From assembly GCA_016928775.1 (NCBI GenBank), contig JAFGKD010000016.1, forward strand, positions 33,152-97,151: a DNA stretch of 64,000 nt, in the 5' to 3' direction. This document shows, one piece after another, positions 54,446-62,971 of this stretch. Each line of letters starts with the position of its first letter. Position 1 is the stretch's first letter. Source of the stretch: Candidatus Zhuqueibacterota bacterium. GTDB taxonomy: Bacteria > Zhuqueibacterota > Zhuqueibacteria > Residuimicrobiales > Krinioviventaceae. Made by a program: the position numbers and the translations under genes. The notes under the pieces were generated by a model that was given only the letters and a program-made list of their open reading frames with translations, was not told the DNA's origin and did no database searches.

Positions 54446-55474
54446 ATGCAAAAAATCCTGTTTAGTGCGCTTGTATTGAGCGTCAATCTATCGACAGTGG
54501 CAGCACATATGGAAAGAGAATCTGTTATCATACCACGACTGCGGGCACCCGTCGAGATTAATGCGGTATGGGACAAGCAGCCGTGGTCAGCCATTCAGGC
54601 CATTGAATTGTCACATCACATGGGGGATTATCCCGAGCATTTTCCGCACGTACGCGTTAAAATCGCCTATGATATGGACGCGCTGTATGTTTTTTTTCGG
54701 GTTCGGGATCAATATGTCCTGGCTCTTACTCAGGACTATCAGGGCAGTGTCTACAAAGACAGTTGCGTCGAGTTCTTTTTTACGCCACATGAGGATGTAT
54801 CCCTGGGCTATTTTAACCTGGAGATGAACTGTGGTGGTACAGCGCTGTTTAACTTTCAAAAGCAACCCCGCACTGATGTCATCAAGGTGGGACGAAACGA
54901 CTTTGATCAGATCACGGTCGCGCACACGATGCCGAAAATCGTCAATCCAGAGATTCAGGACAGCCTGACCTGGATGCTCGAATATCGGATTCCGTTTTCA
55001 ATCTTGCGAAAATACTCCGCTACTACTATTCCCGAGGAGGGGACAAAGTGGCGCGCCAACTTTTTCAAGTGCGCAGATAACAGTTCGCATCCACACTGGC
55101 TGACGTGGTCACCTGTGGAGTATGATCGTCCAAATTTTCATCTGCCGGACTATTTTGGTGACCTTGTTTTTGGCGGACCTACCAATGTCGATGATGCTGA
55201 GGACAACGTACCAGACACATATGGTTTGGCAAGCTATCCGAATCCTTTTAATGATAAAACAACAATCACGTTTATCCTTGCCGAATCGGCAGCCGTTGAC
55301 GTGGAAATATATAATCTTAATGGCAAAAAAATAGCGACGCTGGTCCACGATGTTTATCAAGCCGGAGTACACTCGGTCAAGTGGGATGCGGCGGGTTGTG
55401 CTTCCGGTCTCTATATCTGTCACCTGCGCGTTGGTGATCATCTTCAGCAGCTCAAAATCGCCTGCATTGGCTAA
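54446..55474 (+). CDS. Secreted CBM9-like protein with T9SS signal
   Basis: A 342-residue protein. The ATG at 54446 has AGGAG eight bases upstream; the frame begins at 54401 inside the previous gene, but that segment is not used. A signal peptide (QKILFSALVLSVNLSTVAA) is followed by a CBM9-like domain (about 25-255: VEINAVWDKQPWSAIQAIEL, DMDALYVFFRVRDQYVLAL, CVEFFFTPHED, LEYRIPFSIL, WRANFFKCAD). This fold in isolation binds glycans or acts as an accessory to sugar metabolism. A shortened T9SS sorting domain (LASYPNPFNDKTTI) ends it. It is a distant paralogue of the protein at 41089-42054. Its position right after the oxidoreductase gene suggests cotranscription. Confidence 0.87.
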   Translation: MQKILFSALVLSVNLSTVAAHMERESVIIPRLRAPVEINAVWDKQPWSAIQAIELSHHMGDYPEHFPHVRVKIAYDMDALYVFFRVRDQYVLALTQDYQGSVYKDSCVEFFFTPHEDVSLGYFNLEMNCGGTALFNFQKQPRTDVIKVGRNDFDQITVAHTMPKIVNPEIQDSLTWMLEYRIPFSILRKYSATTIPEEGTKWRANFFKCADNSSHPHWLTWSPVEYDRPNFHLPDYFGDLVFGGPTNVDDAEDNVPDTYGLASYPNPFNDKTTITFILAESAAVDVEIYNLNGKKIATLVHDVYQAGVHSVKWDAAGCASGLYICHLRVGDHLQQLKIACIG

Positions 55475-55679
55475 GCGTGCAAAAATTGTAAATCGCATTT
55501 CTCGTTGGTCGTAACAGCTCTGACGTCTTTGGGAACTTTTGCGTATACCGTGCATTTAAAAAGTGTAGGTGTGAAAATCAGTTAGACTTGACGCGGCATC
55601 TGAATGATTTATGCAACCTTGGAAAAGCAACCGGATGCCGACGTCAAAGCTGAGAAGAACACATTCAAAGGAAATCGTC

Positions 55680-56054
55680 ATGAAGTTGCTACGAACAGGA
55701 CCTATATTATTGATGATTTTTGTCGCTGCGTTTGCCGAAGAGGAGCAAGCGGCAAAAAATGATTCGACGGCGAATAAAACTGCGACCGTTCAATCATTCG
55801 AGCTGGCGCAGAACTATCCAAATCCATTTAATCCGTCAACCACCATTCAGTTTTCTATCCCCCGATCAGCGGATGTCACTATAGAAATTTTCGATTTGTT
55901 AGGCAATCGCGTCCAACAGCTGGTCCAACAACGCTATGAACCAGGCATCTATTCAGTGAATGTTGACGCCAAAGATTTGCCGGCTGGCGTATACTTTTAC
56001 AGCATGACCGCCGGTGATTTTAAATCCATGCGACGGATGACACTTGTCAAATAA
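55680..56054 (+). CDS. Miniature secreted protein: signal peptide plus T9SS sorting domain only
   Basis: A 124-residue protein starting at ATG 55680 (AAAGGAA upstream). It consists of a signal peptide (KLLRTGPILLMIFVAAFAEE), about 20 linker residues rich in Lys, Asn, Thr and Ala, and a complete T9SS type A sorting domain (LAQNYPNPFNPSTTIQFSIP to MRRMTLVK). There is no cargo domain. The coding DNA of the sorting motif is almost the same as in the CotH gene (6 differences in 51 bases against 5489-5539). It could be a decayed remnant of a larger secreted protein, a donor cassette for gene fusion, or a functional small surface peptide. Intact signals at both ends argue against simple decay. Confidence 0.8.
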   Translation: MKLLRTGPILLMIFVAAFAEEEQAAKNDSTANKTATVQSFELAQNYPNPFNPSTTIQFSIPRSADVTIEIFDLLGNRVQQLVQQRYEPGIYSVNVDAKDLPAGVYFYSMTAGDFKSMRRMTLVK

Positions 56055-56176
56055 TCTCATCCCCTTTGACCCCGGTTTCACCTTTTTGCAAATTTTACTT
56101 TCCTTTTAGCAATTCTCCGCGTATCTTTTGCTGTCCGTTTATTTCCTGTACTATATCGCTTTACAAGGAGGCTGTC

Positions 56177-56914
56177 ATGCCGAAAAAGTCATTAATCATC
56201 TTTTTTGAGGAGGTAAAAATAAAATGTGCCCTTGCACTTTTCTTTTTGCTTATGGCAACCGTCGCTCTGGTCGCCAAACCAAAAGGGGAGAGCACGGTAG
56301 TCGGTTGTCTCATTGTCGAGGTGATTGGCTCCTATCCGCAGCAGGAGGGGCCGGTTTACAACGAACACGACATTCGTATTGACTGTGAATATCTCAACAA
56401 AAAGGGCAAGACTAAACGATACAGCTATATGACCAAAGTTGATGAAAGCGGCTACTTTAAACTTGAGCGGGTACCGGCCGGCGAATATGTCCTCAAAGCT
56501 GTGGAATTCACCTTTGAGAGAACCGGGCGTTTCACGTTAGCGTCAAAATTTGGCCGAGCGGATAACAGCGACGATGCGCGCTACTGGGGTATGATGACCG
56601 GCATGATGATGGACAATGCTGTCGATTTGCAGCAAGATCAAATTGACGTGCAGCCCGGCCAGGGTCTCATCGATCTCGGCATCACTTATATACAACTGAA
56701 CGCCAGCGAACAAGCGACGGAGACCGGCATGCCATATATTTCACCGGACGGCCGACCACCATGGCAGCGAATAACAGTCAAGGAACGTGGAGCGACTGTT
56801 GATTTGTATGTTGTGAGCTCTTCAACGTTTGCCTCACTTGACAACAGGCCGCTTGGGCAAAATGGCTTCAAATACACCAAACCAACACCAGCAGCGTATT
56901 TTGACGTGCAATAG
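56177..56914 (+). CDS. Exported protein with a carboxypeptidase-regulatory-like domain
   Basis: A 245-residue protein. The ATG at 56177 has AAGGAGG five bases upstream, preferred over the frame start at 56066. A hydrophobic segment at about residues 15-35 (CALALFFLLMATVALVA) is an export signal or anchor. The next 90 residues include VTKVDESGYFKLERVPAGEYVLKAV-type sequence, the hallmark of prealbumin-like, carboxypeptidase-regulatory domains. The remaining residues are not recognised; the DARYWGMMTGMMMDNAV stretch is Met-rich. There is no T9SS domain. It could be a periplasmic or lipid-attached protein of unknown role. Confidence 0.75.
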   Translation: MPKKSLIIFFEEVKIKCALALFFLLMATVALVAKPKGESTVVGCLIVEVIGSYPQQEGPVYNEHDIRIDCEYLNKKGKTKRYSYMTKVDESGYFKLERVPAGEYVLKAVEFTFERTGRFTLASKFGRADNSDDARYWGMMTGMMMDNAVDLQQDQIDVQPGQGLIDLGITYIQLNASEQATETGMPYISPDGRPPWQRITVKERGATVDLYVVSSSTFASLDNRPLGQNGFKYTKPTPAAYFDVQ

Positions 56915-57055
56915 GAGCACTTTGTATCGTTATATCAGGATATCTATTTTCTTCTTTTTCTTTACGCTTGCGACTTTTGCTTCTGATCTCGTTGGTATTC
57001 TCCCGGTGACCCGGCACATTCTTTCATTACATTTTGATGATTGAAATAACATTGG

Positions 57056-58111
57056 TCATTTATTAAAGATAATTCTACGCCAGGCAATTTGATCCCTCCA
57101 CTGAACACGCACTAAATAAAACCCTGATCCAATGGAGGAGGGGGGATGCCATCGATTGTTTTCCAGCGTTGCGATAAAACGGCCGTTTAGATCATAAATT
57201 GACACCGAGGCATCAACCGGGGCGTCGATGATCACCCGATCATTAAATGGATTTGGGTAGACTTTGATGTCATAAGCAAATGCCCGCTGCCTTTTTTCAA
57301 TGCCATTCTGACGTTCCGGATTGATCAGGAGCCATTTGTAAAGTTTAGCTGATGCTAGCACTAACTCGCCATTTGACAGGGTGACATCCACATTGTGCCA
57401 GCCTTGAGCAGGAGAAAAAAAGTGACACGATGCGGTCGGCGCTTGAATGGCAAAGGTATATTCCGCCTGATTGTTCAGACGCAAGGTGTCGTTTGCAAAC
57501 AGCGACAGTCCAAACTGATCGACTGCAATGGTTGAAAAGAGTGCGGCGGAATCGGGCAGATTCGCAAAAGGGGCGATGGCCTGATCGATGGCGTGCAATT
57601 CAACGTACATGGAACCATTTTGAAAAGCGCCCTCTGAAAACGCAAGAGAGGCTGTTGCCGGAGAGGGTGAGCAGGCAATCGTGACGGCCGCTGATGTCAC
57701 CCAGGCCCCTGATCCATTACCATAGCCGCCCTGTCTTGACTCATAAATCCAGCCATTAAATCCGTTGATCATGTTGAAAACTCTTGTGAATCCCCTGGAT
57801 TCCAAAAATGCAGATGCCGAGGCGCTACGACCGCCAGAGCGACAGTTCACGATGATATCCCTGTCAGTTGGTAGCAGCTGATAGTGTTGCGATAATACGC
57901 CGCTTGTCCACGGCATATTGGCGGGGAAAAGAACCGGCATTCCGGGGGGCTCGGCGATATGACCGGCCTGGTATTCCGAGACTTCGCGAACATCCAACAA
58001 TTGCAGAGTATCGCCGGCAACAAGACGTTCGTACACCTGCGCAGGAGTGATATTTTCATAGGCAAAAATCGACGCAAAGCTTAGTGAAAAAAACAGAATA
58101 CAAGATTTCAT
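57056..58111 (-). CDS. Secreted rhodanese-domain protein with T9SS signal
   Basis: A 351-residue protein, ATG at 58111, with signal peptide KSCILFFSLSFASIFAYE. A rhodanese domain follows directly (about 20-130: LLDVREVSEYQAGHI, DIIVNCRSGGRSASAS, NMINGFNGW). The active-site Cys90 is present in the loop CRSGGRS, so sulfur transfer or thiol chemistry is possible. A beta domain of unknown type (about 135-265) and a T9SS-like sorting domain (VYPNPFNDRVII) complete it. A rhodanese exported through type IX secretion is unusual. It is divergent from the CstA-like transporter gene across a 149-base gap. Confidence 0.85.
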   Translation of the reverse strand: MKSCILFFSLSFASIFAYENITPAQVYERLVAGDTLQLLDVREVSEYQAGHIAEPPGMPVLFPANMPWTSGVLSQHYQLLPTDRDIIVNCRSGGRSASASAFLESRGFTRVFNMINGFNGWIYESRQGGYGNGSGAWVTSAAVTIACSPSPATASLAFSEGAFQNGSMYVELHAIDQAIAPFANLPDSAALFSTIAVDQFGLSLFANDTLRLNNQAEYTFAIQAPTASCHFFSPAQGWHNVDVTLSNGELVLASAKLYKWLLINPERQNGIEKRQRAFAYDIKVYPNPFNDRVIIDAPVDASVSIYDLNGRFIATLENNRWHPPSSIGSGFYLVRVQWRDQIAWRRIIFNK

Positions 58112-58260
58112 GACTTGCCCTCATTAGCTTGGTTATATATAAATTTAACAAAATAATTATAGAAATCACAGCTATCCTTATTGATTTCTTTTTATTCAAG
58201 AGAGATTTGTGTATCTTTGTGTTGGTCGAAAAAAAAGCCAACGATGAAGAGGAGAGCACT

Positions 58261-59910
58261 TTGACATCATTTCTTGTCTTGACTGTTGTCATACTATTTG
58301 TGTTGGCATATCGTTTCTACGGGCGCTGGCTGGAAAAAAAATGGCGTATAAATCCTGACCGCCCAACGCCGGCGCACACTGAACGCGATGACATGGATTA
58401 TGTCCCGACAAAACGCCCGGTTCTTTTCGGGCATCACTTTGCCTCCATTGCCGGGGCGGCGCCGATTATCGGTCCGATCGCTGCTTCTGTCTTTGGCTGG
58501 GTGCCGGTGCTGTTGTGGATTGTTCTTGCCGGTATCTTTTTTGGTTCTGTGCATGATTTTGGCGCATTATTCACCTCGATTCGGCATAAAGGAAAAAACC
58601 TGAGCGAGGTTATTGGGGAGAAAACGAACAGACGAAATCGTTCGCTATTCGCCTGGTTTGTATGGCTGACGTCATTATTGGTTATCGCCGCTTTCACCAG
58701 TATTGTCGCCGATTCATTTGTCGCCATGCCTTCAGCGGCAACCGCATCAACACTGTTTTTGTTTCTCGCCGTTGCTTTTGGTTTTGTGATGCGTCGATTT
58801 CAACTCCCGCTCATCCCGCTGACGCTTGTTGGCATTCTTCTTATGGCAGGTGCGATTTATATCGGCATCATGTTTCCGATGAGTCTGTCAAAGCCAGTCT
58901 GGATGATGATTATTTCCGGATATATCGCGATTGCATCCATTGCTCCGGTGTGGCTACTGCTGCAGCCGCGCGACTATTTGAATTCATTTTTACTTTTCTC
59001 ACTGATTATCGGAGCGACCATTGGCGTCTTGTTTGTCAATCCTGTGATTCATGCACCTGCTTTTGCCGGTTTCAAAGTCAATAATATGGAAATCTTTCCC
59101 TTGTTATTTGTTATGGTGGCGTGCGGTGCCATTTCCGGCTATCATTCCATGTTTGCATCAACAACGACGTCCAAGCAGGTAAATAATGAGCGTGATATTC
59201 GCCCCATCGCAATCGGAGGGATGTTGGTTGAAAGTTTTCTTGCTGTCATTGCACTGCTCGTGGCGGCGCAATTGAGTACCGGATCTTTTCAACAGCTTTA
59301 TCAAAATGGCGGCCCTATCGCCATCTTTTCAACGGGTTTGGCCGGTTTGTTGGAACGTATCGGATTGCCAAATGAAGCAAGTGCCTCCTTTGTTGTGCTG
59401 GCGATTTCCTCATTTGCACTCACCAGCCTTGATTCCGTTGCGCGTGTGGCGCGCTCCATTTTGCAGCACACTGCGGAAAATAATTCCTTTTTTGAAAACG
59501 TAAAAATCTCTCCTCTCTTGAGATCAAAGATTGGGGCTACCCTGATTACCGTCTTTTTGGGTTGCGTCGCTGCTTTTACAAAATGGCAAATTATCTGGCC
59601 CATTTTCGGGTGCGCCAATCAGCTCATTGCCGCCCTGGCGCTGATTATCGTGTTCATCTGGTTAAAAAGGTCAAATAGAACTTTTAAAATCATCATATTT
59701 CCCATGATCTTTATGTTCATCGTAACATCCGCTGCTCTGGTGCGCTTGACCTATACAAGCTTTTTGGAAGGTAGTTATATCCTCGCCGTTTTTTCCATTG
59801 CGCTGATTATTTTGTCGCTCTTGTTTGTACTGTCAAGTTACAAATTTATCTTCGCATCACCAAAAAATCGAAAAAAAGGTGGCGATCGTGGAAAAAGTAT
59901 TGTATATTAG
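58261..59910 (+). CDS. CstA-family carbon starvation (peptide/pyruvate) transporter
   Basis: A 549-residue membrane protein of about 14 helices. The start is taken as TTG at 58261, with AAGAGGAG six bases upstream, because it opens exactly on the family N-terminus (SFLVLTVVILFVLAYRFYGRWL); the frame extends to 58129 but that part is not homologous. Family motifs include VLFGHHFASIAGAAPIIGP, WVLAGIFFGSVHDFGAL-like sequence at 115-135, SGYHSMFASTTTSKQ and ANQLIAALALI. CstA-type carriers import peptides or pyruvate under carbon limitation. It ends 48 bases before the Y-family polymerase start, and the polymerase's candidate operator lies in that gap. Confidence 0.92.
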   Translation: MTSFLVLTVVILFVLAYRFYGRWLEKKWRINPDRPTPAHTERDDMDYVPTKRPVLFGHHFASIAGAAPIIGPIAASVFGWVPVLLWIVLAGIFFGSVHDFGALFTSIRHKGKNLSEVIGEKTNRRNRSLFAWFVWLTSLLVIAAFTSIVADSFVAMPSAATASTLFLFLAVAFGFVMRRFQLPLIPLTLVGILLMAGAIYIGIMFPMSLSKPVWMMIISGYIAIASIAPVWLLLQPRDYLNSFLLFSLIIGATIGVLFVNPVIHAPAFAGFKVNNMEIFPLLFVMVACGAISGYHSMFASTTTSKQVNNERDIRPIAIGGMLVESFLAVIALLVAAQLSTGSFQQLYQNGGPIAIFSTGLAGLLERIGLPNEASASFVVLAISSFALTSLDSVARVARSILQHTAENNSFFENVKISPLLRSKIGATLITVFLGCVAAFTKWQIIWPIFGCANQLIAALALIIVFIWLKRSNRTFKIIIFPMIFMFIVTSAALVRLTYTSFLEGSYILAVFSIALIILSLLFVLSSYKFIFASPKNRKKGGDRGKSIVY

Positions 59911-59912
59911 TG

Positions 59913-59929
59913 TGTTGTTATGTTCACCA
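59913..59929. promoter_or_regulatory. Motif upstream of the Y-family polymerase, matching the dnaE2 site
   Basis: TGTTGTTATGTTCACCA agrees with the dnaE2-upstream element (24359-24375) at 13 of 17 positions; the right half GTNCACCA is shared completely except for one base. It lies 28 bases ahead of the ATG at 59958. It is less symmetrical than the dnaE2 copy. Damage-responsive regulation is inferred. Confidence 0.35.
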
Positions 59930-59957
59930 AAAATGCCAATACAATCAACACGATAAT

Positions 59958-61133
59958 ATGCCGAGTAACATCATTCACATCGATATCACCAATTTTCCGA
60001 TCGCGGTTGAGCGTGTTGTGGAGCCCAGGCTGCGCTCTCGGCCCGTCGCTGTTGCCGTCGAAACAGCAACGCAGCCACTTGTGCTTGCCGCGTCAGAAGA
60101 AGCGCAGCAGCACGGTGTGTATCGTGGCCAATCATTATATAAAGCCCTGAAATATTGCCGTGATCTTTTCGTGCTGCCGCCACACGAGAACCTCTATTGG
60201 CGGGCATCCTATGCATTGATGCAATTGTTGAGTGAATTTACTCCGGTTCTGGAACCCTTGCGTTTCGGCCATGCCTATCTTGATATGACGGGCACGCGCA
60301 CATTATTTGGCGAGGTGCGGGACACGGCGGCAAAGCTGCAGCGCGAAATTCAAACAAGACTGTCTCTTGGTGCTGCGGCGGGAATTGCCGGCAACAAACT
60401 CGTCAGCAAAGTGGCCTCCGATTTTGTCACCTATAACGGCGAGCGTTTTGGATTGTATGATGTCAAATGGGGTGACGAGGAAAATTTTTTGGCGCCATTG
60501 CGCATCAGTTTTTTGCCCGGCATAAGCGCAAAGGTTCGCAGCGAATTATACGATCTGAACGTACAGATTAATCGCGAATTAGCCGCCATTCCGGTAGAAC
60601 ATCTGCAAATGGTCTTTGGTCGATTGGGGGTGTTGCTGCATCAGCGGGCCAAAGGGATCGATCCGCGGCCGGTACAGCCAGCAAAACGGGCGCCGGAGAT
60701 TGTCGAGATTGAACAATTTGACGAGCCGTGCAATGACTATGATGTGCTGCAGGCCATGCTGTTCGGTCTGCTTTCACAATCCACTCGAAGGTTGCGTGAT
60801 AAACGGTTACGAACCGGGCGACTGGTGGTGCAGATTCAATATTCAGATTACAAAGAAAACATGGCTCAGCAACGATTTACGCCTGCGGATACGGACATGG
60901 AGCTGGTGCACACCGCACGACACACCCTGAAGCGAGCGTTATCCCGCCGCGTACGGGTGCGTAAAATGACATTGCGCCTCTGTGATCTCACCGTTGATCC
61001 GAAACAATTATCGCTTTTTCAGGAACAGGATCCAAAAATTAAGAAAATAACCATGGCCATGGACACTATCCGCAACAAGTACGGCGAGAAAGCCATTCAA
61101 TTTGGCAGAGCCTTGCCCACAACCGCAAAATGA
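59958..61133 (+). CDS. Catalytically degenerate Y-family DNA polymerase (ImuB-like)
   Basis: A 391-residue Y-family protein. The ATG at 59958 is chosen because it opens directly on the family N-terminus (NIIHIDITNFPIAVE); the longer frame from 59910 overlaps the candidate operator. Asp9 is kept, but the catalytic DE pair of the palm, normally S-I-D-E-A-Y-L-D, reads R-F-G-H-A-Y-L-D, giving Gly104-His105. Polymerase activity is therefore very unlikely. A clean sliding-clamp-binding motif, QLSLF, lies at residues 350-354. These two traits define ImuB, the clamp-binding adaptor of DnaE2. No ImuA/ImuA' gene is seen. It overlaps a DNA-glycosylase gene by four bases, forming a repair operon. Confidence 0.9.
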   Translation: MPSNIIHIDITNFPIAVERVVEPRLRSRPVAVAVETATQPLVLAASEEAQQHGVYRGQSLYKALKYCRDLFVLPPHENLYWRASYALMQLLSEFTPVLEPLRFGHAYLDMTGTRTLFGEVRDTAAKLQREIQTRLSLGAAAGIAGNKLVSKVASDFVTYNGERFGLYDVKWGDEENFLAPLRISFLPGISAKVRSELYDLNVQINRELAAIPVEHLQMVFGRLGVLLHQRAKGIDPRPVQPAKRAPEIVEIEQFDEPCNDYDVLQAMLFGLLSQSTRRLRDKRLRTGRLVVQIQYSDYKENMAQQRFTPADTDMELVHTARHTLKRALSRRVRVRKMTLRLCDLTVDPKQLSLFQEQDPKIKKITMAMDTIRNKYGEKAIQFGRALPTTAK

Positions 61134-61699
61134 CGATGGTATTGCCTCGAAATTTCTACTGCCAGGACTCCGCGACCGTTGCTCGTCATTTGTTAGGCAA
61201 AAGGCTGGTTCGGCTTGTTGACGGTGTCCTGTTAGCCGGTTTTATCCGGGAAGTTGAAGCCTATTTCGGCGAAAATGACAGTGCCAGTCATGCCGCTAAA
61301 GGAAAAACATCGAGAAATGCGATCATGTTTGGACCGGCGGGTTATTCTTATGTCTACTTTATTTACGGCATGCATTTTATGTTTAACATTGTGACAGAAG
61401 AGGAGGGATGTGCGGGTGCAGTGTTGATTCGTTCTGTGTTTCCGACGCATGGATTGGCGACGATGCGACAGTTCAGAAACGGCAACAAAAAACACCTGGC
61501 CGATGGTCCGGCAAAACTTTGTCAGGCATTGCGCATTGATGCGAGACTCAATCATATCGATTTAACAAAACAGGAAAAAATATGGCTGGAAGAGGGTGTG
61601 CTCATCGATCAAACATCGATTCACATGGGCTCCAGGATTGGAATTCATTATGCTCTGGTAAAGGATCAGAGGGCATTGTTACGATTTTGGCTAAACTAA
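61130..61699 (+). CDS. DNA-3-methyladenine glycosylase (AAG/MPG family)
   Basis: A 189-residue alkyladenine DNA glycosylase. The ATG at 61130 overlaps the stop of the upstream polymerase gene (ATGA); a second ATG two codons on is possible. The family motifs are REVEAYFGENDSASHAAKGKTSRN (with the catalytic Glu in VEAY), MFGPAGYSYVYFIYGMH and LADGPAKLCQALRI, and the length is normal. It removes 3-methyladenine and related damaged bases from DNA. The overlap with the ImuB-like gene places base-excision repair and lesion bypass under shared control. A long stem-loop follows its stop and may end the transcript. Confidence 0.94.
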   Translation: MTMVLPRNFYCQDSATVARHLLGKRLVRLVDGVLLAGFIREVEAYFGENDSASHAAKGKTSRNAIMFGPAGYSYVYFIYGMHFMFNIVTEEEGCAGAVLIRSVFPTHGLATMRQFRNGNKKHLADGPAKLCQALRIDARLNHIDLTKQEKIWLEEGVLIDQTSIHMGSRIGIHYALVKDQRALLRFWLN

Positions 61700-61703
61700 G
61701 GTT

Positions 61704-61734
61704 TTCCGCAACCGCAAAGATTCTGGTTGCGGAA
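61704..61734 (+). terminator. Stem-loop after the repair operon
   Basis: TTCCGCAACC (61704-61713) pairs perfectly with GGTTGCGGAA (61725-61734), a ten-base stem with an 11-base loop, just after the glycosylase stop. A short T-run appears about 17 bases later, so it is a weak or factor-aided terminator rather than a classical one. Confidence 0.55.
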
Positions 61735-61790
61735 TTCGACAAACTTGCTATCTTTTAGAAAACAAATGGCAATGCGGGAGCGGGCTAGAT

Positions 61791-62960
61791 ATGGCGCAGG
61801 ATATGGATCTTATTTCTTTCTCGAATGAAACAAAGCAGGACAAGATTTTACTCAAGCAGTTTGTTGATTTTCACTGGACGCACTACAAGGATGATCCACA
61901 ATATGTACCGCTATTAGATTACGAGTATCTCGGATTTAAGCTACTCGGGCTTGTCGGTTTTTTTGAACCGCGAAATTTGTTTTTCAAACATGCAGAGATG
62001 CGTTTTTTTTTAGCCAAAAACAATGGGCGGACTATCGGGCGATGTAATGCCTTTGTCAACCATGCACATAATGAGTACTGGCACGACAAAGTTGGATTTT
62101 TCGGCCAATTCGAGTGCCTCGATGATTTGACTGGTGCAACCACTTTGCTTGCTGCTGCAGAGGAATGGCTCAAATCAAAGGGCATGGAGTCAATGCGTGG
62201 GCCGCAAAATTTGCCGATCAATGAAGCGACACCAGGCTGTTTGACCAATGGATTTCAATCGCGTCCGGTGATGTACTATCATTATAACAAACCCTATTAT
62301 GCCAGTCTTTTTAAACGCGCCGGTTTTGACGCGGTGAAAAAAATATATTCCTGGGAAGTTCGCGTGCAAAATCCGATGGAAGAAAAACTGGCGCGTGTTG
62401 CACAAAGAGTGATTGACCGATACAATTTATCGATCGAAGATTGGGGGGATCGTCCGCTCAATATTCGCAAGCAGGAGATGTTTGAAATCTATAATGATGC
62501 CTGGAGTGACAACTGGGGATTCGTACCCTTTACGCAAGAGGAGTTCTATCACATTGTCGACGAAATGATGTTGGTCATGGAAGAGAAACTCTTCTTGTTT
62601 GTTTATGTCAACGGCGAAGCCGCCGCATTTTTCGGCGGTGTTATGAATATCACTGAAAAGCTGAAACCCATCCCATGGTGTCGCCGATGTGAAATGTTGC
62701 GGGCTATAAAAATGTTGCTGACCAAAAATAATTGTAAAGGATTCCGACTCGGTTACCTGGGCGTTAAAAAAAAGTTCCGTCGACTTGGTCTTGACGGCGT
62801 AATGCTGTGGAAGCAAAAACAATTTACCCAATCCATAAAACTGGAATATTGTGACATTGGCTGGGTTTTGGAGGATAATACCCTCACTCGCCGCCTGGTC
62901 GAGTTGATGGGAGCCGAAGAGTCGAAGGAATATACTGTTTTTGAAAGAAAAATCAACTAA
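61791..62960 (+). CDS. GNAT-like N-acetyltransferase-domain protein
   Basis: A 389-residue soluble protein with ATG at 61791. Segments such as FFKHAEMRFFLAKNNGRTIGRCNAFVNH, GFFGQFECLDD, MRGPQNLPINEATPGCL and YYHYNKPYYASLFKRAGF match a family of large GNAT-fold proteins annotated only as hypothetical acetyltransferases. Two GNAT-like halves are likely; the second includes RLGYLGVKKKFRRLGLDGVM, resembling the acetyl-CoA-binding R/Q-x-x-G/A loop. The substrate is unknown. It lies 91 bases after the DNA-glycosylase gene and 11 bases before the Tat-exported protein gene, so it may be cotranscribed with the latter. Confidence 0.8.
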   Translation: MAQDMDLISFSNETKQDKILLKQFVDFHWTHYKDDPQYVPLLDYEYLGFKLLGLVGFFEPRNLFFKHAEMRFFLAKNNGRTIGRCNAFVNHAHNEYWHDKVGFFGQFECLDDLTGATTLLAAAEEWLKSKGMESMRGPQNLPINEATPGCLTNGFQSRPVMYYHYNKPYYASLFKRAGFDAVKKIYSWEVRVQNPMEEKLARVAQRVIDRYNLSIEDWGDRPLNIRKQEMFEIYNDAWSDNWGFVPFTQEEFYHIVDEMMLVMEEKLFLFVYVNGEAAAFFGGVMNITEKLKPIPWCRRCEMLRAIKMLLTKNNCKGFRLGYLGVKKKFRRLGLDGVMLWKQKQFTQSIKLEYCDIGWVLEDNTLTRRLVELMGAEESKEYTVFERKIN

Positions 62961-62971
62961 GGAGAAAGATC

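Noticed and set aside
56829..57044. 71-codon plus-strand frame after the carboxypeptidase-regulatory-like gene
   Set aside because: It mostly overlaps the end of a real gene in another frame, with no ribosome site and no recognisable motif.
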